DNA of 64,000 nucleotides from Fasciolopsis buskii (taxonomy: Eukaryota > Platyhelminthes > Trematoda > Plagiorchiida > Fasciolidae). The stretch lies in NCBI GenBank assembly GCA_008360955.1, contig LUCM01007413.1, positions 1-64,000 on the forward strand, in the 5' to 3' direction. Made by a program: the position numbers and the translations under genes. The notes below the pieces were generated by a model. That model made no database searches, had not been told where the DNA came from, and was given only the letters and a program-made list of their open reading frames with translations. Of this stretch, positions 48,689-62,400 are shown piece by piece (position 1 is the stretch's first letter; each line of letters begins with the position of its first letter).

Positions 48689-49334
48689 CTACTTTATAAG
48701 TAACCGCGAATTCAGGAATCTACTAATGTAATTCAACCGGTGGCGCTTAATATTTCGCCACAATGCTTCCTTTAGACACCAGTAGACGGAGCAGCTCAAG
48801 CAGTGATTCAGTACGGTGTAGGAATAATTCTGGCTGACACCTAAAGCCTCAGTTATATTATGAATCTCCCTTACCGGTCGTTTGTGCAGAGCAAGAATCC
48901 AGGGGATGGTCGGGGTTTGCAATGATAATTTTGTTAAGCATGTCACGATTGTCACCTCACCAGAACGATAGGTTGATCGATGCTGCCAACGGTCTCGTTT
49001 GTAGAGCGAAGTCTCTGACATTGTAGCAATGGGCAGTTACTTTATGTCCATTTGGAAAATCTAGTCCATCAGAAGCCTGTTCATTTGGGCGTTGAACTTT
49101 ACTCGCCCAAATTATTGATGACGAGACATGACTCTTGCTTAGCTCAAACATCCGACATAGTTCTCGTAGCACAGCAAGACGATATGTAATCTGAGTGTGA
49201 TCTATCCCACAATAATGAGGTACTGTTGAGAAGGTTCCAGTCAAAACTGTACTCTTACTGATACACATATGTTGAATGTGATTTCTGCTGTATCTCAGTG
49301 ACCATGGGCACAAGCTGCAAACGCAGATAAGCAA
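48689..49334 (-). pseudogene. Possible mariner-type transposase helix-turn-helix scrap
   Basis: Two overlapping - strand frames. One contains RPVREIHNITEALGVSQNYS followed by YTVLN, resembling the second helix-turn-helix of mariner transposases (REIA-x-x-[LV]G[IV]S-x-x-S-[VC]-x-x-IL). No D-D-D catalytic block or terminal inverted repeats were found. It directly abuts the + strand CR1-like fragment, so another origin is possible. Confidence 0.3.
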
Positions 49335-49341
49335 TGAGGCT

Positions 49342-49608
49342 GTGTCTGACTCGGCTGTTTACACCAGTAGCGAGCGAGAACTATCAGACGAACTAAAATC
49401 TTCGTCAAACAACAAAATGGATGAGCAGCGGAATCAAATGAAGGTGAAAGTACGTCAAGTAGCGCGATTCACGTGGGATCCCAGACTCGGTGTTTGTCAA
49501 AATCACTGGGTTTCCCAGGATTCGGTTAGCGCAATAGGGGAAACCGTCCGTTCGCGAATCCTAATGCGGTTGATGGGGCATGAAGGCACTTATCACGACA
49601 AACTTTAA
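49342..49608 (+). pseudogene. Open stretch left of the CR1-like fragment, possibly its endonuclease part
   Basis: 88-codon + strand frame with ERELSDELKS and DPRLGVCQNHW. Its position fits the endonuclease or linker of the element at 49980, but the motif match is poor and it may be unrelated. Confidence 0.25.
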
Positions 49609-49979
49609 GAGGGATCTTGAGAAGTGATGATTTAAGATTGCCGAAGAAATTGATGTAGGATGTGTTTTAAAGTGTAGAATTAAATCCAAGGCGTTTGGTC
49701 TAATTCGTCCGGAAATCCCCAAACGATTTTATCTCTCGATTGCAACCGTTAGATCACATTGAGAAAAGCCAATTTGAGGAGACAGAACGTTCTTTCATTG
49801 ATCAAAATCAGATCGCTCATATATGAAATTACTTCGATTAACACTCACTGATCGGTCATTTTATCGACTGACCTAGTCAGTGCGATTATGATTTCATCAC
49901 TGATCAGAATAATATGTCAAGTCTTCACTCGACTCTTTCAAGAGATTGCCCAGGTAACAGTCAAAGAAGTCTTAAGCTT

Positions 49980-51480
49980 GCGCACAACGTCCGCAGTCGC
50001 GAACTCTGTTTATTGAGGTGATGTGCGCAAAAGTGGAGAACCTAGGCTTGGAAAGCAGCCAAGGCTTGACCGCTGGGTTGAATACTTGGAGGACCACTTC
50101 ACCCGGCAACGAGCTAACGTAGTTACAAAGACATCAACGAATGCCAGTGCCTGGGGCCTGTCTCTGAAGTGGCTCAAGGAACTGAAAATTGGCTCAAAGA
50201 TTCGACTGCGGAAGCCGATAAAATTGTCCGATCTCGAGGCGAATTACGCTATCTCTTTTGGAGAGGGCCTAGGGGGGATTTTATAATTGCTAATAAGTTC
50301 CAATTCAGCTAACGAGGAGCCTATTTCGTCGTCATTCCAGAGTCACTGATTGTACCGTCTTCAAGAACGGTAGTGCGAGTGACCGTAGCAATCATCACGG
50401 AACTGGTTCAATTCCGGTAGTTAATTAGGTGTTGACACGGGTAATTCTGCCCCGCCGGAAACCAATTCGGGGGGAGTAAGGTGCACAAAAGAAATCTTGA
50501 TTTTCCCTAGTCAAGGTCAGATTTTTGCCCTGCCTCAGCAACTTGAAACGCGTCACACACACACAAACACTCAGTAGTCGTCGACTCAGTCCTTCGAACC
50601 TTGCTGTTCAATGATGTTCACTGGAGGGCTTCGCCTAGAATTGTCGTAAATACATGCGGTGTTGGATTAAAAATATAAAGCGATCTACCAAGGATTTTGA
50701 AAGGACAAGTAGTGTTCTAGGTGAGCGTTTTTGAATCTTCGGTACTTGTGCTATGCAAATTAGACAGGCGACGTCGTGGGCTCATTCAGCATGTCCACTG
50801 CACTTTAAAGACCTAAGATGATGTTTCAGGACTGGACCTCCGTAGCTCCTAGTGTGATATTCGACAGGGAGAAACTGAGCGCTGCAGATCCTTTCAGTTA
50901 TCTTAGAGGCTGTCCCATTAGAGTCAGGAGCATAGTATTGTAGGTGAGCGCAGGTACATCCAAATGTCGAGCGGAGTACGCTGGACGGAAAAAAATGCTA
51001 CACCGACCTAATATTGTGCCGAATTTAAGCGGTCGCTCTTACTTCGTCGCTGTATACCTAGTTATGTTTTACCGTTGCCAACGGAGGAGATTACGTGTCA
51101 AAATTTAACCAGCGCTTAGAAGTTTCCATCATCCAGGTCTGCGCACTATGGTAAGAATCGGAAGGAGTGACGGAGTGAGAATTGTTCAGATAAGGTTCCG
51201 TCACAGCCTATCAGACTTAGTAGATTTCGTTATTTGGGCACGTCTTGTATGGTAAACACTCGTCTGCTATTTGTTTTCCCTGTTTCAAGAAGTGGAAGAA
51301 ACCACATGGGGTCAGCAGATGACGTGGCAACGTTGAATGGGAAAATGCCCATCAAACTTGGTTAAAATTATTGGTTCGCATTTCCTTGATTGAAGTCCAA
51401 GTAGTCTTTCATCCAGGTGGCAGGCTATATTGACAGATATGACAGTGAACCGTGAACATTAGCGATAACATTGTCGTTTC
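49980..51480 (+). pseudogene. CR1/Jockey-like non-LTR retrotransposon, reverse transcriptase remnant
   Basis: Read left to right the + strand keeps the order of a CR1-like RT through many frame breaks. At 50070-50290: a linker with RLDRWVEYLEDHF and NASAW. At 50340-50470: FKNGSASDRSNHHGTGSIPV, the KKG...NHRGISL-x-PV block of the fingers. At 50500-50570: GQIFALPQQLETRHTH, the DQIF-x-LRQ block. At 51100-51180: QRLEV and LRTMVRIGR, the tail RL-x-VF-x-HRCLR segment. At 51290-51470: MTWQR, RWQAILTDM and TVNRE of the C-terminal tail. The YADD block was not found. Frameshifts and stops throughout make it inactive. Confidence 0.8.
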
Positions 51481-53116
51481 CTGTCAGATGCAGACGATTA
51501 AACATGTGCCCTATATTGTACTTCCTGCAGTGAATGCTGAGGCATTCGTTCGTTTTCACACCCATACAGGTTCACTCTCTACTCACTATACACGTTCATT
51601 CTTTCCATCGCAACGTGCAACACCGCGAAAAAATGTAGCGCCCATTGGAGCTTACTTTGATGTTTAACGCTGTACTATCATGAGGTTAGCCACTTTTATA
51701 TGAACAGAATCTCCCAAAAATGCTTTGCAAACTGATCCATATAGTAGCTGGCCTCGATTATAATGATTCGCCAATACAGTCTCAGTTACTGGATAGTGGG
51801 TCAAATGCATTTATGTTGTATCCCAGGCCGAAATTGTCTGGTCTTTTGATAAAATTTTGCACCTAACAAAGCTGAACTAGATTGGAAACAAACTTTAGCT
51901 GGTAATTACTATACGGTGCGTCTGTTTAACCTCGAAGTCATTCAGGGAACTATCCATGTCCCTCTCTGTTTCTTCGAATATTCTTAGAACCATCTGCTAT
52001 TTATATGTCCGTCTAAAGTTGATCATTTCTAGGCAATCATTTTTGATTTTTTCTGTGACTTTCAAAGCCGACATAAAACAGCGATATTTCTTAGCACAAT
52101 CCCCTATCATTTGGTTTTGTAGGACGGAAGTTGAACTGGCGTGAATTTGTAAGGAGCTGTGGATTTAGTTTTATCCAGGCTTTCCGTTCTTGATTTGAAG
52201 CCGTTTACAAGTTGAATTTTCCAGTTTGACGTTGAACCACTTCACCATAGCTAATCCCCATCGTGAAATTCCATCTTCATTGTTGTTTGCCTTAAAGATA
52301 TATACTAAAATTACTTAACAAACTTAAATATTCAATTTACGCAGTTCATACTCACCCATTTGTTGAACCAAGTCGTGACAGCAACTAAATTCGTATGAAA
52401 TTCACAATGGAATATATGCTGCAACATCCTATTATGCAATTTCTCTAATCCAGCGACCAGTTACGGTATTTCATATTGATAATTCTAGTTGTTTCAGCGC
52501 TAATAGTTAGCAGCCGATAGATCATGTTGTTTTTCTGAGTATTTCTGGAATAGGTTGGCTATCACTGGACGGTTGGTCAAGGACGAATTACCTCATATAC
52601 ACCGAGTCCAAATAACTGATATTTGTAATCTGGTTTCCGTTAGCTGATTGAAGCACCATATGACAATTCCAATGCAGATGTATTCAAACATTAGAATATA
52701 TTAGAATGGATAAATTTGGACCGACCGGTTTCGGTTTGTTGTTAAAAAAAGAATGCAAAAAATTTGTGTAATTACCACTTGCGGTGAACATGATCGACCC
52801 GTTCGCTGGTACATCAACGTGTTTTTGTTCCTTAATCATGTAGATTCCGAGCCAGCGCACTTCTCTTACGAGGCGTTTGATAAAAAATGTTGGTCTACAC
52901 GTTCGAAATTTCCATTTTTTCTCTGCTTTTCGACGGTACTAACTGGGTACCAACACAAAACACAAGGCTTTTGTTTATCTGGGACGTCCCCAAAAGTAAG
53001 CAAGTAGGAAACGGTCTTCAGTTACCAATTTTGGTCAGTCTATCTATTCCGAGCATGTTAAGCGGAAACCAAAACCCACGTTGCATAATGACTAGGGCTT
53101 TCGATGAACAATCATT
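51481..53116. other. Intergenic DNA downstream of legumain B
   Basis: Short frames only (for example 51452-51667, 52753-53007), none recognised. Confidence 0.5.
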
Positions 53117-53190
53117 CGCCAACGGTTCATGTCCCAGTTCTTGCCCGATGGAGGTGGACTGTTGCTGATTCCTAGCAATTGTGAAACACC
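53117..53190 (+). repeat. tRNA-derived SINE, copy 3 (decayed fragment)
   Basis: CAACGGTTCATGTCCCAGTT lines up with the B box and following bases of copy 2, then GCTGATTCCTAGCAA and GTGAAACA match its body. The homology fades by 53190. Confidence 0.5.
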
Positions 53191-53288
53191 CGATTTTTGA
53201 TGCCATGTTTGTTGTTGATAGTAAATTTATTCGACCAAATCAAAATAAATCCTTAAATACTGAAAAACCTCCAGAAATCAAAGCATCA

Positions 53289-53294
53289 TTTATT
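53289..53294 (-). terminator. Likely polyadenylation signal of legumain B
   Basis: AATAAA on the - strand, about 65 bases after the stop. A second AATAAA lies at 53226-53231. Either would give a short 3' UTR. Confidence 0.5.
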
Positions 53295-53358
53295 CAGTAT
53301 GACAATTACGGGAAACTGTGCTATCAGCGTTGTAAAACAAAATTAGCTTTTGCAGAGA

Positions 53359-53460
53359 TCAAACGCATACATCATTTATCACATGGACCATTTTTTCTGC
53401 ATCGTAACGGGAGCGACAGAGAGCGCCAAATCGAAACGACTGATGGGCAACTTCAGGAAC
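53359..53460 (-). CDS. LGMN: Legumain B exon 12 (C-terminus)
   Basis: 33 codons plus TGA, acceptor ATTTTATCAG. It begins [20 protein letters not shown] and ends HVINDVCV; 29 of 33 residues match copy A, which stops with TAA instead. Confidence 0.95.
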   Translation of the reverse strand, partial: VPEVAHQSFRFGALCRSRYDAEKMVHVINDVCV

Positions 53461-56400
53461 CTGATAAAATACAAAAAAACATTTTCGTATCATATACGTA
53501 GAAAACACGTTTATCTATGAACGAAAAAGCATTGGTGCTATAAAAAATAACGAATGCTTTAATATGCGTGCATAAATATCACCTGAATGTTTCTGTTTCT
53601 AATTATCCTTCACTGTGAGCCACATTTCTAAACAGCAGGGATAGCATACCGAGAGGGTAATAAAATAGCGCAACTAAGAAATTTTTTATCACAATGTGCA
53701 GGTTGGAATGTCTTACCCCATAAATCGTAAACTAACTTGAAATACAATAAGTCACTGCACTTGTCTATTATGGTCCGTATCACGATGGCCAATTTAACTG
53801 CTTTTACGTGGGTGCAACTCAATGGGTGAAAGCACTTTATCTGCTCGACGCATGGGTATTACGTTTTCAGTTCACCGTAGTTGGCCGGTCAGTTTTGCAC
53901 TGCCAAATAATCTGCGCAACTTCTGAATTATTTTGCAGACGTCTTTGCTTAATTGTGAAACAAATGTCAAAGAAACTTAAGCAGAAATTCCTGGAGATGC
54001 AGGATTAAAATCTTTGTAAATAATGGGATAATTAAAACTTTTCGAACGTTGTGAGACCTCATTGAGTAGAACCCAGAAATCCCTTGGGAGCCTTTCTCGT
54101 TGATTTCACTGCTGAATCAGTCGTGTGCACGTTGAACCACTTAGGAATTACAGTGACGATTATCAGTTGATATTTAAACCGAATTCCAGAAAACATTGAA
54201 TCATTCTTGCTGAACAATAAGATTATGAGTTTCAAAAATTTTAATTTCCATATAGTGCTACAACTCCCAAAGCGCAAACTTGCTCTCATTTAAAGTAGGT
54301 GAGTAAGGTTCATCTAACAAAGAATTCAACCAGTCAATCAACGATCACGAAGTGTTTCACTGTGGATTGACGGCAAGCCGAAACTCAGCAGCACGAAAGC
54401 TTTGTGCGCAATATTTTGACAACATCTGATTGTGGACTAGTCCCTGTCTGGAATGACTGTGCGTAATTGACAGCAACGTCACTAGCTACCCGCGATTAAT
54501 GGGTGCGATCGGGCGAACCGGGTGTTCGAGCTTGTGTTTCACAGGATAGCTTGTTCGGTATTCTTTTAACCCTCATAGTTTGTGTTGCATAGTCGCGGAC
54601 AATTTAACTAGAGCCGTTAAATTTATATGCACGTCTACGAAACTTCAAATCACTCAAGCGTTTCGAAGTTAGGATAAAAATAACTAAACAAAACTCGGGG
54701 ATGCACGAATCCTCTACGGGAACTCTAGTCAAAAATGATATACATAATGTCTATTTTGAGCTCTGCTGCTTTCAGAGATGCCAATATTCATAACCTGTTA
54801 AATTCTGACCATTCTTTTGGAAAATCAACATGGTTTGTTGCATCTTGTTATAATATTTTACCGGTTCTTTTTCATTTTAGCCACAACGTGAACGTGAAAT
54901 ATGCTTCAACTGTTGTCATTGGTTTTAATAATTGACAGGTGTTGCTTCTGCAGCTGTCTATATTTCCGACATAATTTTTCCTTGTAGCCCTATTAACTCT
55001 GCCATTACTAATACTGCTATCATTCTTACTGCTAGTATTGCAACTTCTAATGTTGCTACTAATGTTACCACTACTGCTACTACTGCTTGTATAGCTACTG
55101 ATGATGTTCTTATTGCTGCCTCTGCGTCTACTGTTATTAGCAAAATTATCACCATTAAATAGCATAAGCAATAGTTGATACAGGAAATACTGCTGCTGCT
55201 ACCAGTAGTAATACACAGTGCCAATTTTTTCTCCACATTTTTAAAACCTACTAGCAAACAAGCATTAAAAGTGATGTTTCCTCAACGAACGGTTCATTTG
55301 CATATTCTCCAGGATTAATTTGATTATTTGCATTATTCATACGCAAATTTCGACTAAACCTATTTTGAACGACAGAAGTGCTTAATCAACTTGCAAAAGT
55401 TTCGGTGCAATTTTGCAAATTTAGGATTAGTTAGCTCGTCAAAGTTGCGGAGAATAAAATCTCATCCACTCAGGATGGAGGATTTACCCCTGAATAAATT
55501 CTAGATGCTCCAGAGCACACCTCATCTTTTCCACCAAAAAGTTATTTCAAATACCGGATCGTTCTTTGTGGACAACCAGAAGAAGCAAAACATGGTGCGG
55601 AATCAAAGTTAGAAACATCCCATTCTCTGTTTATGAAATATGTGGCCACTAAGTATCTACTACTGCTACTGCTACCATTACAAATGCCATGAATATTGAG
55701 GTTTGTGCAAACTTAGAGACAACTACAGTAAAACAAATCACGGATAATCGCGGATAACGGCTACGACTGACCTGATTGATAGTAAAGCATTTGATTTGGA
55801 AGGCGTCAAAAATGGTTCGGTAACACTCCAGTTCCTCGTCCAACGTTTGGTGTTTATTGCTTGGTACTAGTTTCTTCTTGATTTCCGTCTCTATGTCGTC
55901 ACACGTTTCTTTCACTAACTGCTGGAGCTGAAATACGGATGGGGAGTGTTTGATTTTGTTCTTTCTATCTGGAACATTTTCACCGGTTCACTTTGGTTTG
56001 AGATCAACAACAAGACAAATCAGTTCCATGCAAAACCTCCGTTCGTAAGCGAGTGACAAAATATAACTTGATTTTTTACTGCCTTCCGTGTAAACAATGA
56101 CATTTGCTTGCAAGGCAGAATATGTTGCTGAAAACCTAGTTATCGCAGCAAGCTGGCACGGCTTGAAAAGATTATAAATTAGTCTGTGCAAAACATGCAA
56201 ACCAAGTGTTACTGGTGCGAAGTAACAAACAAGGACAAAAATTTCGGTGTTGTTTAAGATTAGTATGACTTAAAACAAGGAAAGTTGTCTTGCTTTTAGA
56301 CATCCATTTTAGGACCAAAACTATACGGAGAAGCATCTTTACGTTACTTTGTTTGTATACTGCTTACAGCATTCATAAACAAAACCATATCTTTAGTTCC

Positions 56401-59400
56401 AGGATAAAACCACAATTCAGTACACTTGCCGTGCCATTCAGATACATCTGATGACGTCGTTTAGTTTGGAATAAAAATTCGGGTGTAATTGGATAGGGGA
56501 AAATCAGTTTTCACGTAAACGTTTGTGATCAGCTCATTAGTAGGTAGAATTCTAAATTATCCTGGGATTTGAAGCAAAACGAACATCTCTATTTTTTGCG
56601 GTCCATACGTTTTGCTTCGATTCACTTTCTGTACTGTTTGTGTTGGTCAGAAATACGTGCCAACAAATCCCGCGAAGCCCAACCACACTGAATGCAAAAT
56701 TGCTAAGTAAGCATTTGAAAGTTGAATGGGGTGAAGAGGAATCCCTATTTCTGAGGTATTGAGGAATTAACCATTTGTACTGGGGCACTTTCAATAGCGA
56801 CCGAACCCCCTTGAGATGCATTGGTCCCACGGGACAAAAGGATACAAATATATTGTTTTACCGCCAATGAATGGACTCGTTTCAAAAGTGATGCCTTCAT
56901 GGCTTGTCCGTAAATGTATCGCAAAAGAAATTTCCATTTGGTGGTGAGGTAATAATTACCATGATTAGTCGACAAGTAATCAATGCTACAGCTTGATTCT
57001 TCTCTATCGAAAAGCCTTGTATTCGTGTGCCTGTTTGTCTGGTATGGAATAAGTGCAATCTTAGAACCATTCATTGCTTAACTTAATTCCGCACTGGCAA
57101 GCATAAGGAAAACAAAACAAAATTGTTATTTATCTAACAATCGTAATGGCTTTTAAACATTGCACATTTTTCATCTTTACTGCACACACTGGACCGCGGT
57201 AACCCGAGAGCATACCGTCGGCTTAGGCAGGTAGCCCGGCCATTATTTATATGCCCCCTGAACATGATTTGTCGGAGGCATCAGGTATGCTACGGTGGAC
57301 TGTCAAGTAGTACCAGTAATTGGCATGACATAAGATTATAAAAGAAGACGTGACACGGTTGGTAACCAAACAATGTTCATCATTACTAGTTTGCAATTTA
57401 GTAATTTTTATCTTGCTTCTCAGACAAGAGATTGTGATGTCCCGATTTTGTACTTTATGAAACCATTGCTAGGCTGCTCACCCGTGTTTGGCGATTTCTT
57501 TAATTCAAGATCCGGAAAGTTCTTTCGTCAAATGTTTGTCCCTTCCGTTCAGATAATTCCGGTCGCTCAGTTTTATTCTTCCATCCTGGCTATCCTAGTC
57601 AGACGCCATCTCGGAGGGTGAAACTGAATGTGTGCTTCTTCTTTACTCTAAAAACTGCCAAATGCGAGTATGTTTAAATGTCGTCGTCAACATTCTAATC
57701 TTACTTGGGTACTGCTGACGTGACTCTCTGGTTATCAGTGAGCACCACCTTATGAACCATCATCATCAAATGTCAAAAGTTGTGAACTGTTATTCCATCT
57801 AAAACTCCAAGGTCGATAAAGTTACAAACTACCCATTTTGCGTTTAAAGCTACCGGTAAAATGTTTACTCCGCAGGTATCCGTGGCCGTTGCCTGAATTA
57901 CCACAACCATATTTTATCATATCAATCTTGTTTGCTTAGTTACGCTGCTGATGTCATTTTCGAATTACGCAGGAGTTTGCTTACGTAGGTCCTTTATTTG
58001 CACAGTGATGATGACAAATGACCGCGAATTGCAGTTCGTGACTGAAGGCATGTAGATATTAAATATTTGCTCAACTAAAAATGAAACGGCAGTATTGACT
58101 TCGGTCAAACTGAATTCTTACCTGAAGTGCACGATGAAGTTTCCTTTGAGCACTGGCTCGCTCTCCTTCGTTGTTCGTGATCATGATTGTGCGCATGAGG
58201 CCGGCCAAATGAGCTTGATGTGACGGTCTTTTATCAACTGTGGGCATAAACTGAAAGCGACTGCCTTGTCAATCTTGTAAAAACGGGAAAATCTTGCACA
58301 TTTTGTTTGTGTATAACTGACTATGAAGCTAATTTTTGACTGAGTAACAATATTCTGTGGCTTCGCGCTAGAACAACACAGCCTATCTCACACCAATGCC
58401 TGTGAGAGATGTGGTTGGTCTTTTCGAAATTGCGGCCAGCCTTGAAGAGAAAATCCCCAGTCACGAGACTTACCTGAAATCTATGAATAGTCGAGGACGC
58501 TAAAGGTTAATGTGGATAAACTAATTATCAACTTTCTAAGAACTGTTCACCGGGATAGGCCAGGAGTAGAAAACAAATTGTCAACGATAAGTGGTAGGTA
58601 GGAAAAACCAACTGATCTGGTTTATATCATGAATCATTAAAAACCTATCCAATCTCGTAATTAATCCTAACGGCCCGTCTGCTTAAGATGAGCAATTAAT
58701 GGAACCAAAATGTGGTGAAAATTAGTTGAGGAAATTAGTAATCAGTTTTTGGATTGGGAAATATGTGATCATCTAATTTTCATAAGGGGCATGTTTATTT
58801 GTTTTAAGCAAAACAGCTTCCACATCACGATAAAACGCCATGCACGTAATGGTTTTTGTAGTGACTGTAATGAGGTTTGCCCCAAACATATTCTCTAGTC
58901 TCTCTGATGCACTAGTTCATATAGAATAAGTTACGACAAAGTTGATGACGAAGTTGTTCATGTTCCAGTGTCAGCGCTTTATTTGCCATTTCTAATTTAC
59001 CGGGAAACCGTTTAGATTTCTTGTATTTTGTAAGTAATTGTCAACAGCACATATCTATCAGACAAGAACTAGACTCTGAATCCGGGCGCACGATTGTGAA
59101 TAAAGACAAGAGGCCATCAATCTAACAAAAAATTGTGGAAAGTTTATTAAAATTTATCAAACCCTGTGGGACCTAATTGTTACTAATTATCACAACACAT
59201 TAATCGACTACCGTGATAACCACTGCCTTTAGGCAAAGCTTAAACATGAAGCAACAAACGCACGCTTGTTTGGTTTCTAGCGGAGACGCGAACCTTGCTA
59301 TCTGCACTAAATCACTTCACAGAACCGTGAAGGTGAACTGTTTAACTAGCAGTATGTAAAGTTCCTGATGTGCTTTCATATTTGACTGCACATGTATACC

Positions 59401-62400
59401 AGTCAGATAAATAAAAGGGTTACTCATAATAAGTCTAAACAAGAATGAATTATGTCGATTATTAAGAACCACGAATATTGATTGCAAGAATCAACTTGAA
59501 ACTCTAAAAATAAGGAAATTACGAAAGTTTAGACTTTTGTGCCAGTACAATGAGAAGATTGCCACCAGTTGGGATGTAGTCACTCAATTTGTTTTGTCTT
59601 GTTCCCGGTTCCTTGAGTCCGAGATTTCCAGTTCATGATCAATTTGAAGGGGCGGACAAGCTCTTCAAGTACAAAACTGAAAAAAACTAGGCTGCACACA
59701 ACAGAGCTTCAGATCTCTAATAGCACATCACTTGGAGACATTACATAAGGTGGATCACCAGTTCACAACGGTTAGTACCTTCATATCCATTTTTGGTGTT
59801 AACCTCATCTGGTACTGGAAAAGCAATCAAAAGTTTGAAGGTTAACTCTCGGTCTAGTGTACGCTTGTGATGTTTCGCAGGTTCAAAAACACACGAGGAC
59901 ATCCGCCTAGTTTAGTTCACATAGGTTCACCCTAATCGTTATTTCAACGCATTCTGAATTACCTCGTCCATAACGCGGTTAAATGAGAATCGAGAGGTGG
60001 GACATCCTTGTCGAACACAGTTCGTGGTTTTAAATGAACCTGGCAAATCTCCGCAAACCATCACGCAGCCAGAGGTAAGCAAGTACAGTACTCACAGGAG
60101 GTTTGCGAGCTATTTTGACATATCGTTCCGGCAAAGAACACTGGATGGCGTTGTCCGATCGATTGAATCGAAGACATCAAGTTAAGAAAAACTGCTATAT
60201 TAAGACGACAAAGTTTGTGGCACTTTTCGGTTGTCACTCTCAAGAACCGATGTCAAACGGTGCACTGCCATCAAAACTAATCCCCTGGTAACTATTGGCG
60301 CAAAATGAATTCCGCGATAATTGCTGCAGTCTCTGTGTGTGCCCTTGCTGAAGAAGGGTATAATCAGTGACTCGCTCTGGACAACGGAATACACCGCTCC
60401 TTCATAAGTGACGCGCAAAGATATGACTGCTTTCGTCAAAGTCTGCCATCCAGTTTGAAAAACAGTATGTCAGTTTATGGGTACCGGTAGCATCCCTCAA
60501 GCAGCCAAACTTGACGCAAGCTTTGATCGTAGACTAAACCATAAACCTCTGTAGTTTTCAGCAATGAATTGAACCTTGAAAATGTGTGGTGGATCGCTAA
60601 ACGCTAGTGGAAACTAGACGTTTTCTTAGTAAACCTAACCGGTTGGGCGTAAAGTTTTGGGTCCAGATTTTGTGACTTGTTTTGCTTGTCTGTCTCGAAC
60701 TAAGGTAGTGGCCAATATTTGGCGGACTGGGACACGGTACTGTCAGTCAAACGAGAGGTAAGCACTGGTATCTAGAAATGTTGTCTGCGCGCAGTTGAAT
60801 GAAAGTCTATCTTGACATGGATCAGAAGACAGTACAGTCCCAGTATTTTGCATCATGTGGATTAGATTTTGTGCAAATATCAACGGCAAAACAGCATCCA
60901 ACTCCTCGGAGGTTTGGCTGTTACGTCATATAGCATAGCCACCGTATATATGATGGTCTGATTGGTGACTTCAAAATGACTTGCGAAAAGTTCTTTCTGG
61001 CCACTTAAACTTACGAGCTTTATGATTGATAGTGGACGCTTACGCATATCCTACGTATGTAGTTTATTTGGGACTTACTTTAAAGTTCATTCTATTCAGC
61101 GGTACATTGGAACTCTTGAGAGATTGAAAATCTGCAATGGGAAGCCTTCCAACTTCCTGAAATTGAACAAACACGGAGCATTTCCTCAGTTTTTGGGATT
61201 CTTGATAGCATTTTTCATTTGAGTTCAAAACGCACTATAACCACATTAATCAGTTCTGTTGATGAATAGCAATCAGCTGGACAACTTATCGCATAAGAAT
61301 ATGAGCACGTGTGTTTTTTTGAGTTCTCTAACCAATTTTCCCGTGAACTTACTAAGCAACTCAGTCCTTGATCATATCATCATGCGATGTCGACTTCCGC
61401 GTCCCGATTGTGCCTTTGACAGTGAGCTTTTAGTCTACTCTAACACGTGTCGCCTAATTCGGTAATGTGGCGGAAGCGTCGTTGTTCCATCTCCCCTCAG
61501 TTACTACTGTTTTTCCACAATGATTGCTAATTGTCTTTATTCAGGTGATATAGTTTCATGTTCATCAGTTCACTTGTTTCAACAACTATGGTTATGTTAT
61601 TGACTTCTCTCCACTTTTTCATCACGTTTATGAGATCAGATGTTTTTGTTGTTGAACCACTGGATAAGAGCATGCGTTGGAAACATCTATGCGAAAACGT
61701 TTTAGACTTCTATGATTCGCGTGGTCTGAATTTGAAGATAAATAATATTTGTTCAAATAATGAAATCATTACAGTACAAATGGATAACTTACCTCGTCAC
61801 CCCAATCACAGACATGACTTCCATTAACCACTTGTTTGACTGCTACGAACTGGTCATGCAGGGTCCGCTTTTTAATATCAAACTATTCAAACAGAAGAAA
61901 ACTTGGGTTACTCAGTGATTTATTTGTGTTTTCCTATGTTGTTCGACAAGATTGATAGATCAAATACTGGCAAAGTAATTGAAGTTAATTGTCACCTCAT
62001 TGGATGTGTTTCCAGGTTTGTGCGAACTTTCATATGACCACAAGAAATATTTTGCTTTGACTGAATATGAACTTATTGAATAACTTGTTATTATTAACTC
62101 CCTCCCGTAGCAAAAATAATGGAAGATTTGATCATCAACCACATATTTCATGTTATATTTCAAAAGCCGTTCTGCGTACCTACTCCCGACTGTCAGACGG
62201 AAACATCCGATATGGTAGATAATTGTTACTTTGAATTTATTCGAGGTGGCTTGATGAATCTTGTAGTATCTACTTAGAAAAATCAGCCTACGGGTTATGT
62301 TTTCAAAAGCCGAGGGTCTTGGTTCACTAATGACCAGTTTCTTCAATTTTGGGACTAATAAAACGGAGCTGTAATTCCATTTTAAAATTTGATTTGTCTA

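Noticed and set aside
54932..55162. Thr/Ala-rich protein-like frames on both strands
   Set aside because: They result from the triplet repeat in an intron of legumain B.
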